NCBI GenBank assembly: GCA_949935895.1
Contig: CATLGL010000041.1
Location: forward strand, 1-11,748
Length of the DNA stretch: 11,748 nt
Source: an uncultured Clostridia bacterium
Lineage (GTDB): Bacteria > Bacillota > Clostridia > TANB77 > CAG-508
Direction of reading: 5' to 3'
This document shows positions 6,981-11,748 of this stretch, in pieces; position 1 is the stretch's first letter, and every line of letters begins with the position of its first letter. Position numbers and translations under genes: made by a program. The notes under the pieces were generated by a model, which was given only the letters and a program-made list of their open reading frames with translations, ran no database searches and had not been told where the DNA came from.

Positions 6981-7679
6981 TTGAAGAGAGTGATAAAAAC
7001 AATTAATAAAAATAGAAAAGCAATTATTTGCATTAGTTTGATGTTAACTCTACTAATTTTATACCATATGTTTAATACAAATATGGTACAAGCTTTATCA
7101 AAGTATGGTTCAAGAGGAAATGAAGTAACTCAAATTCAAACAAAATTAAAACGTTGGGGATATTATAGTGGAAATGTAGATGGAATTTATGGAAGTCAAA
7201 CTTTAGCAGCTGTAAAATATTTTCAAAGAAAGAATGGACTTGTTGTTGATGGTATTGCAGGTAAAAGAACACTTGAAGCAATGGGGATTTTTTCATCATC
7301 TAGTAATAGCAGTAGTTCGTCTTCTAGTTCTAATGATTTAAATTTGTTAGCAAGATTAGTATATGGAGAAGCGAGAGGAGAACCGTATACAGGACAAGTT
7401 GCAGTTGCTTCTGTTGTACTAAACCGTGTTAGAAATTCTAATTTTCCCAATACAATTGCAGGAGTTATTTATCAAAAAGGCGCTTTTAATGTAGTAGATG
7501 ATGGACAAATTAATTTGACTCCAAATAGTACAGCAAAAAAGGCTGCACAAGATGCTTTAAATGGTTGGGATCCTTCTTATGGTTCGATTTACTATTTTAA
7601 TCCAGCAACAGCGACAAATAAGTGGATTTGGTCAAGACCACATGTGGTAACAATTGGAAAACATCGATTTTGTAAATAA
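6981..7679 (+). CDS. sleB: Spore cortex-lytic enzyme SleB-type (PG-binding plus cell-wall hydrolase domain)
   Basis: This 232-residue exported protein has a basic start and hydrophobic signal or anchor (about residues 13-38). A peptidoglycan-binding domain follows (about 42-101: SRGNEVTQIQTKLKRWGYY, VDGIYGSQTLAAVKYFQ), then a serine linker (104-117) and a hydrolase_2/SleB domain (about 119-232). LLARLVYGEARGEPY contains the probable catalytic Glu130, and QVAVASVVLNRVRNSNFP and the closing HRFCK fit the family. SleB cleaves cortex peptidoglycan containing muramic-delta-lactam during germination. The TTG start fits AAGAGGG at 6965-6971; no ATG precedes the signal segment in frame. No ypeB follows, unlike in Bacillus, so its stabilising partner must be elsewhere or absent. 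A vegetative wall hydrolase of the same fold is the alternative. Confidence 0.85.
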   Translation: MKRVIKTINKNRKAIICISLMLTLLILYHMFNTNMVQALSKYGSRGNEVTQIQTKLKRWGYYSGNVDGIYGSQTLAAVKYFQRKNGLVVDGIAGKRTLEAMGIFSSSSNSSSSSSSSNDLNLLARLVYGEARGEPYTGQVAVASVVLNRVRNSNFPNTIAGVIYQKGAFNVVDDGQINLTPNSTAKKAAQDALNGWDPSYGSIYYFNPATATNKWIWSRPHVVTIGKHRFCK

Positions 7680-7691
7680 TTCAGAGAAATT

Positions 7692-7799
7692 TAAAAAGAA
7701 GTACTATTATTTTTATTCAACCTATAAATTTATTTTAGCGTGTTTGTTTTTAAGCATGTTAGAAAATGGAGTCTCAAAAAATAATGGTGCTTCTTTTTA
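7692..7799. repeat. 23-bp inverted repeat between convergent sleB and MFS genes (bidirectional terminator or MITE-like element)
   Basis: Bases 7692-7714 pair with 7777-7799 over 23 consecutive positions, counting two G-T wobbles (7702:7789 and 7705:7786), around a 62-base loop. The arms begin TAAAAAGAAG. Either strand would end its 3' arm with CTTCTTTTTA, so transcripts from both sides could terminate here, as expected between convergent genes. The total of 108 bp with long terminal repeats also resembles a miniature mobile element, but I see no target-site duplication. The rest of 7680-7830 shows nothing else. Confidence 0.55.
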
Positions 7800-7830
7800 T
7801 AAAATATATTTACTTACATATAAGCTATGG

Positions 7831-9117
7831 TTAGTGTATTTCTACAAATTCTATTTCTTTTTTTTCATATTCTTCTGGTTTTAGTCCTACTGATGTTTTC
7901 ATATAGTCTAATAGGAAGATAAAAAATATAGTAAATACACATCCTAATATAATATATACATAAGAAGTGGTAGTTATTTCTAATAAGGCAGAGCAAATAA
8001 AGCAAAGAACAGCTCTTAAAATACTATATAAAAGTTCACTTATTAAAGAGATTTTTGTTCGTAAAGAAGAACTTGAAAAATTATTTAAATAACGTTTAAT
8101 CAATGTATAAAAAGGTCCTTTAATAGCATATTGTATTGCCATCAGTAGTAAGATAATTTCTAAAGTTAATCCAAAATTTAAACCAATTAATGTAGATAAA
8201 CCAATAAAAATAAAAGAAATAGTAGTACGAGTAGCAAAGAAACTTAAGGTTCTATTACGATAACGATTATGAAATTTTTCTTGATAGGCAGATGTAATAC
8301 AAGAGATTAGTTGAAGACCTGCATAAATTAAACCAAAATATTGTGCAGGTAAGCCAATATCAGTTAAAATACTACTTCTTAACGTAGAATACATTCCTAT
8401 AAAAGCACAGAAGAACCCATCAAATAAAACTAAACTTCTTAGACGATTTGATTTTATAATAAATTGGGTAGCATGTTTTAAATCCATCAAACTACTTTTT
8501 AAAGAGGTTTTTTTAGTAGAGTTATCAATAGAGGAGTCAACTTCTTTAAAATTAAAGGATAGTAACAATGCAATAATAGAGATAATAAGAGATAATATCA
8601 TTGGTAAATAACCATTTATAACAAACAAGAAGCCAGTTGAAATAGCTGAAATAGCATCAAAAAAATAAAAAATGGAATTAGCTTTACCATCAATTTTACC
8701 AAATATAGTGCCTCTGTTATTACCTTTTGGAATAGAATCATACAGTAGATTTGATTCTGTTAACCCTTTTAGAGCATATCCAAAAGCAGATAAAAACCAA
8801 GCAAGTATAATCATATGCATATTACTTGACAGAATTAAAAAAAGTAAATCTCCTACAATAAAAAGATTTCCTAGAATAAGACTTCTTCTTTTTCCGAATT
8901 TTTGAACAATGATATTGCTTGGAATTTCAAGTATAAATTTAAATAAGGGATAAAAAGCGTCAACAAATAATACTTGAGCAGCACTTAACCCCTTTATTTG
9001 TGTTAAAAATAAAAATTCAATTGCATAATAAAATAGTGTGTCCCAAGAAAGAGCCTTATAAATAGGAAATATCGTCATATTATAAGTCATATTATTCAAA
9101 TTTTTGCGATTTTTCAT
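7831..9117 (-). CDS. Major facilitator superfamily transporter, substrate unknown
   Basis: This 428-residue protein is polytopic, with roughly twelve hydrophobic segments and a charged central loop (around residues 195-215, KEVDSSIDNSTKKTS) dividing two halves, as in MFS carriers. The loop between the second and third segments carries EIPSNIIVQKFGKRRSL (64-80), a variant of MFS motif A in which the usual Asp is not obvious and the basic GKRRS part is kept. It probably exports or imports a small solute by secondary transport. Nothing in the window indicates the substrate. AGAAGGAG (complement of 9125-9132) precedes the ATG, and a near-consensus promoter lies just upstream. It stands alone on the opposite strand between sleB and yqeG, so it may be a later insertion into a conserved neighbourhood. 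Confidence 0.85.
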   Translation of the reverse strand: MKNRKNLNNMTYNMTIFPIYKALSWDTLFYYAIEFLFLTQIKGLSAAQVLFVDAFYPLFKFILEIPSNIIVQKFGKRRSLILGNLFIVGDLLFLILSSNMHMIILAWFLSAFGYALKGLTESNLLYDSIPKGNNRGTIFGKIDGKANSIFYFFDAISAISTGFLFVINGYLPMILSLIISIIALLLSFNFKEVDSSIDNSTKKTSLKSSLMDLKHATQFIIKSNRLRSLVLFDGFFCAFIGMYSTLRSSILTDIGLPAQYFGLIYAGLQLISCITSAYQEKFHNRYRNRTLSFFATRTTISFIFIGLSTLIGLNFGLTLEIILLLMAIQYAIKGPFYTLIKRYLNNFSSSSLRTKISLISELLYSILRAVLCFICSALLEITTTSYVYIILGCVFTIFFIFLLDYMKTSVGLKPEEYEKKEIEFVEIH

Positions 9118-9147
9118 TTTTTTTCTCCTTCTATTTCATTTTAAAGC

Positions 9148-9176
9148 ATTATATAATAGACTAAAAACTTTGTAAA
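9148..9176 (-). promoter_or_regulatory. Sigma-A promoter of the MFS gene
   Basis: On the minus strand TTTACA (complement of 9171-9176), 17 bases and TATAAT (complement of 9148-9153) match the housekeeping consensus at 5/6 and 6/6. The start would fall near 9141, giving a short leader with the SD at 9125-9132. It diverges from the promoter at 9194-9222; the two -35 boxes are only 17 bases apart, so polymerases may compete. Confidence 0.75.
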
Positions 9177-9193
9177 TAAGTTTGTAATATAAA

Positions 9194-9222
9194 TTGACAA
9201 AAATCATAGATATTGATAAGAT
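9194..9222 (+). promoter_or_regulatory. Sigma-A promoter of the yqeG operon
   Basis: A perfect TTGACA (9194-9199), 17 bases and TAAGAT (9217-9222, 4/6 to TATAAT) precede yqeG. Transcription would begin near 9229, with GGAGG at 9240-9244 as ribosome site. Confidence 0.65.
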
Positions 9223-9251
9223 AAGAAAGAAAAAAGCATGGAGGACTCATT

Positions 9252-9770
9252 ATGATTTTGTATCCCAAAATTTACTTAAACAATGTACAACAAATAACCT
9301 ACGAATTACTAATTAAAAACAATATACAAGGGTTAATATTAGATGTGGATAACACGTTAATTGATTATGATAAAAATATGCCAGAAGGAATTAAAACATG
9401 GTGTGAAGATTTGAAACAAGAAGGAATTCAATTTTGTATTGTTTCAAATAGTAATAAAAAAGAAAAAGTTGAGATGGTAGCAAACATCTTAAAAATTCCT
9501 TATATTTATTTTGCTAAAAAACCATTAAAAGCAGGGTTAGTTCGAGCAAAAAAGAAGATAAATTTACCATTTGAGAAAATAGCAGTTGTAGGGGATCAAA
9601 TATTTACTGATGTATTAGGAGCTAACCGATGTCATATGACTTCTATTTTGGTAGAGCCCATTAAAGAGAAAGATATTTTTATTACTGTTATAAAACGACC
9701 AATTGAAAATTACATAAAAAGGAAGTATAAACAAAAAATGAAAGGGGAAAAAACAAATGTATATACATGA
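9252..9770 (+). CDS. yqeG: YqeG family HAD IIIA-type phosphatase
   Basis: This 172-residue cytoplasmic protein carries the haloacid dehalogenase motifs in order: DVDNTL with nucleophile Asp31 and Asp33, VSNSN with Ser65, a conserved lysine region FAKKPLKAG (87-95), and VVGDQIFTDVLGAN (112-125) with Asp115 and Asp120. The N-terminal LYPKIYLNNVQQI is typical of the YqeG family. The natural substrate is unsettled; related proteins act on phosphorylated small molecules. GGAGG at 9240-9244 precedes the ATG. In Bacillus yqeG leads the yqeH-aroE cluster, but here a prepilin peptidase gene overlaps its last 14 bases. The basic tail (KRKYKQKMKGEK) is normal for the family. Confidence 0.92.
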   Translation: MILYPKIYLNNVQQITYELLIKNNIQGLILDVDNTLIDYDKNMPEGIKTWCEDLKQEGIQFCIVSNSNKKEKVEMVANILKIPYIYFAKKPLKAGLVRAKKKINLPFEKIAVVGDQIFTDVLGANRCHMTSILVEPIKEKDIFITVIKRPIENYIKRKYKQKMKGEKTNVYT

Positions 9771-10509
9771 TGTACATATTTTGTATTATGTTGGAATTGC
9801 TATATTGGGTATTATAATAGGCATATGGGTTAATTGGAGCAATGTACGCTTACCAGAAGAAAAAAAACTATTATCAAAAGAAATATTAAAAAAGAAGGAA
9901 AGAGGAACTCAAAATTGTATCATCATTGTTACAATTGCTATAATGTATGTTATATTGCTATATTTTTTTGGATATCATAAAGGTATTCTTAATAATTTAA
10001 AACTAATAAAATTTGGATTTTTAATTCCTATGCTATTATCAGCATTTATCATTGATTATAAACTGCAAATTATACCAAATAGATTAAACTTAACGATGTT
10101 TGAAGTAGGATTATTATTTACTTTTCTTCACGGAATTACGAACATAAACATTGCAACAGATATGTTACTAGGAATGATAACTGGCGCAGGGATATTTTTA
10201 CTTATAACATTAGTTGGAGGTCTTATTGCAGGAAAAGAAGCAATGGGATTTGGTGATGTGAAGTTAATGGGAGCGTTAGGACTATATTTTGGATTTAGTG
10301 GAATTATTGTTATTTCATTAATTGCATTTTTGTTAGGAGCGATTATTAGTATTGGTTTAATTGTAAGCAAAAAGAAAAAATCTGATGAATATATTCCATT
10401 TGGACCATTTATTGTACTAGCTGCCATCATTACCATTTTCGTTCCATTTGAAGCATTAGTGGGAATTTTATTACAGGTATTTACGTTGGGAATGTATGGA
10501 AGATTATAA
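9757..10509 (+). CDS. A24 family prepilin peptidase with reduced N-terminal domain
   Basis: This 250-residue polytopic membrane protein has the two catalytic aspartates of A24 aspartyl peptidases: Asp100 in IIDYKLQIIPNRLN and Asp167 in GKEAMGFGDVKLMGALG, the GxGD motif. DEYIPFGPFIVLAA near the C-terminus is also typical. Such enzymes cut the leader from type IV pilins and pseudopilins at the membrane. The N-terminal part keeps only traces of the usual domain (GIWVNWSNVRLPEEK, residues 22-36). It lacks the paired CxxC motifs and most of the cytosolic loop associated with N-methylation in bifunctional PilD, so it is probably peptidase-only. The gene overlaps yqeG by 14 bases with its SD AAAGGGG (9741-9747) inside that gene. 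No pilin gene is in the window. Confidence 0.88.
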   Translation: MYIHDVHILYYVGIAILGIIIGIWVNWSNVRLPEEKKLLSKEILKKKERGTQNCIIIVTIAIMYVILLYFFGYHKGILNNLKLIKFGFLIPMLLSAFIIDYKLQIIPNRLNLTMFEVGLLFTFLHGITNINIATDMLLGMITGAGIFLLITLVGGLIAGKEAMGFGDVKLMGALGLYFGFSGIIVISLIAFLLGAIISIGLIVSKKKKSDEYIPFGPFIVLAAIITIFVPFEALVGILLQVFTLGMYGRL

Positions 10510-10529
10510 ATTCACAAGGAGGGAGAAAA

Positions 10530-11602
10530 ATGAATCCGAAAATAAAATGGTTACGAGACAAAATTACAAGAATGAATATGGAGGGGATGATTGTTTCAAA
10601 TCCAATAAATATTCGCTATTTAATTCGGAGTAGAAGCACAAGGAGTTTTATTATTAACAAGAAAAGAAACTATTTATATTACAGATTCAAGATATATTGA
10701 ACTAGTCAATAAAGTATTAACAATTGAGGATGAGATTATTGTAACAAATGCAACAGATGTATCAAAAGAAGATTATGAGAATTTTTTCTTATTTTGTGAA
10801 AATGTAGGATTTGAAGAAAATGATTTGACATATGCAAAATATAAGGAATATATGAGAAAATATAAAATCAATAATTTTGTGGAAACAGAAAATATCATCG
10901 AAAAACAAAGGATGATAAAAGAGGAGCAAGAGATAAAGAAAATAGAAATGGCGTGTAAGATAACAGATGATTGTTTTTCTTATTTACAAACTTTTATTAA
11001 AAAAGGAATGACAGAAAAAGAAATTGCATGGGAGATAGAAAAATATTTTTTATCACATGGAGCAGAAGGGCTAAGCTTTGAAACGATTGTTGCATCACGG
11101 ACCAAATTCTTCTATGCCACATGCTATGCCAACAGAAAGAAAAATTGAAGCAGGAGATATTATTACGATTGATTTTGGATGTCGATATCAAGGTTATTGC
11201 TCAGATATGACAAGAACGGTTTTTGTGGATTTTGTGCAAGATTATATAAAACCAATTTATGATTTAGTATTAAAAAATCAAGAATTAACATTAAGTCAAA
11301 TTTATGATGGTGCAAATGTTAGAATTTTAACAAAAATGGTAGAAAATGACTTTAAACTAAATCATTTTGATTTAGTACATGCACTAGGGCATGGAGTAGG
11401 ACTAGAAGTTCATGAAGAACCAATCCTAAGTTCTAGAGGAGGAGACTTTATTTTAAGAGAAAATATGGTTATAACAGATGAACCAGGAATTTATTTTGGT
11501 GGAAAATTTGGAGTACGAATTGAAGATACTATTGTAGTTACAAAACAAGGAGCAAAGCGATTAACCAATTCTGAAAAGGGTTATGTTATAATTAAAGGCT
11601 AA
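10530..11602 (+). CDS. pepP: M24B Xaa-Pro peptidase (YqhT/PepP type), read across two +1 frameshifts
   Basis: Three frames joined at 10626 and 11098 give a 356-residue protein of normal length. It hydrolyses the bond before proline in peptides using two divalent metals. Residues 1-32 begin the creatinase-like N-domain (NPINIRYLI), and residues 33-189 complete it and open the catalytic domain (GVEAQGVLLLTRKETIYITDSRY, then LSFETIVAS). Residues 190-356 hold the pita-bread core: GPNSSMPHAMPT, then metal ligands Asp214, Asp225, His287, Glu317 and Glu331, in DFG, CSDMTRT, GHGVG, TDEPGIY and RIEDT. AAGGAGG (10516-10522) precedes the ATG, and efp follows as in Bacillus (yqhT-efp). Each break is an in-frame CGG followed by A. 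Unshifted reading would stop at 10698-10700 or 11146-11148. All metal ligands survive, which argues against decay. Confidence 0.85.
10623..10629 (+). other. +1 frameshift site 2: ATT-C-GGA in pepP
   Basis: The zero frame reads TAT TTA ATT CGG (10626-10628) and stops at 10698-10700. Skipping one base gives NIRYL-I-GVEAQG, where peptidases of this family have an N-I-R-Y-L-T-G motif with conserved Gly. The product continues in frame 1 for 157 codons up to site 3. As at site 1, the skipped base may be counted as C, or as T to give ATC GGA. Confidence 0.7.
11095..11101 (+). other. +1 frameshift site 3: TCA-C-GGA in pepP
   Basis: The zero frame reads GCA TCA CGG (11098-11100) and stops at 11146-11148. 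Skipping one base gives VAS-GPNSSMPHAMP, the V-A-S-G-P-N/H-A motif conserved in M24B peptidases, so the glycine after the shift is certain. This is the clearest of the three sites because the motif spans the junction itself. Confidence 0.75.
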
Positions 11603-11626
11603 TCCATAGAAAATCTTGGAAAAATC

Positions 11627-11655
11627 TTGATTTTATAACAAATATAGTATAAAAT
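11627..11655 (+). promoter_or_regulatory. Possible promoter of efp
   Basis: TTGATT (11627-11632), 17 bases and TAAAAT (11650-11655, 5/6 to consensus) lie in the 87-base gap before efp. An alternative -10, TATAAA (11648-11653), has shorter spacing. An AAAATC/GATTTT hairpin (about 11610-11634) could end pepP transcripts but is weak. Confidence 0.4.
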
Positions 11656-11689
11656 AAGAACAATAATGAAATAATAAGGAGGAAATGAG

Positions 11690-11748
11690 ATGGCAGAAGT
11701 ATATATGGCAGGAGATTTTAGAAATGGTACAACATTTGAAATGGATGG
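11690..11748 (+). CDS. efp: Elongation factor P, N-terminal fragment (runs off the window)
   Basis: Only the first 19 complete codons are present. They read with AGDFRNGTTFEMDG, the N-terminal signature of EF-P, the tRNA-shaped factor that relieves ribosome stalling at consecutive prolines. AAGGAGG at 11676-11682 precedes the ATG. An out-of-frame ATG at 11685 is too close to the SD. The gene follows the Xaa-Pro peptidase, the order known from Bacillus (yqhT-efp). The modification-site lysine or arginine lies beyond the window edge. Confidence 0.92.
   Translation, partial: MAEVYMAGDFRNGTTFEMD

Noticed and set aside
7654..7884. 76-residue ORF on the plus strand overlapping the sleB end and the MFS end
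   Set aside because: Its composition is low-complexity Phe/Tyr/Lys, it spans the inverted repeat, has no ribosome site and overlaps two better genes.
1697..11101. Independent random sequencing errors as the explanation for the frame breaks
   Set aside because: Not excluded, but disfavoured: no homopolymer is involved, and all three share the same CGG-A signature in a window with no other frame break. Raw reads would settle it.
10825..11148. Separate small gene between the two pepP breaks, and another starting at 11078
   Set aside because: Neither has a proper ribosome site, and each is one segment of the same M24B peptidase whose motifs run across the junctions.

Overview
This is chromosomal DNA from a low-GC, endospore-forming Firmicute, most likely an anaerobic member of the Clostridia. 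AT-rich codon use, strong AGGAGG ribosome sites, an Asp23/AmaP/DUF2273 cluster, formate-tetrahydrofolate ligase and a SleB-type spore cortex hydrolase all fit. I cannot name the genus. No tRNA, rRNA, CRISPR array, transposase or phage gene is visible.

Layout. 1-1232 holds the 3' end of rpsB and complete tsf, separated by an attenuator-like hairpin. 1233-1525 is a gene-free gap with a possible structured RNA, then a promoter overlapping a terminator-like palindrome. 1526-6840 is a co-directional, mostly tightly spaced run: asp23, amaP, a DUF2273 gene, nusB, xseA, xseB, a DUF212/divergent-PAP2 gene and fhs. It joins envelope-stress and membrane proteins, transcription antitermination, exonuclease VII and one-carbon metabolism. 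6981-7679 is sleB. A large inverted repeat at 7692-7799 separates it from a convergent MFS transporter gene (9117-7831). Divergent promoters at 9148-9222 drive the transporter and a yqeG - prepilin peptidase - Xaa-Pro peptidase set. The window ends in the first codons of efp.

Main discovery. Two well-conserved genes are interrupted by apparent +1 frameshifts: asp23 once and the Xaa-Pro peptidase twice. All three breaks look the same. An in-frame CGG codon is followed by A, and dropping one base so that GGA is read as glycine restores a conserved family sequence. By manual scan of about 3,500 codons in 16 genes, these are the only in-frame CGG codons in the window. CGA, CGT, CGC, AGA and AGG are all used as normal arginine codons. 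The simplest biological reading is that CGG is unassigned or starved here, and that ribosomes pass it by +1 frameshifting (or a four-base C-GGA event) onto glycine. If the raw reads confirm the bases, this would be a genome-wide decoding peculiarity rather than three pseudogene lesions.
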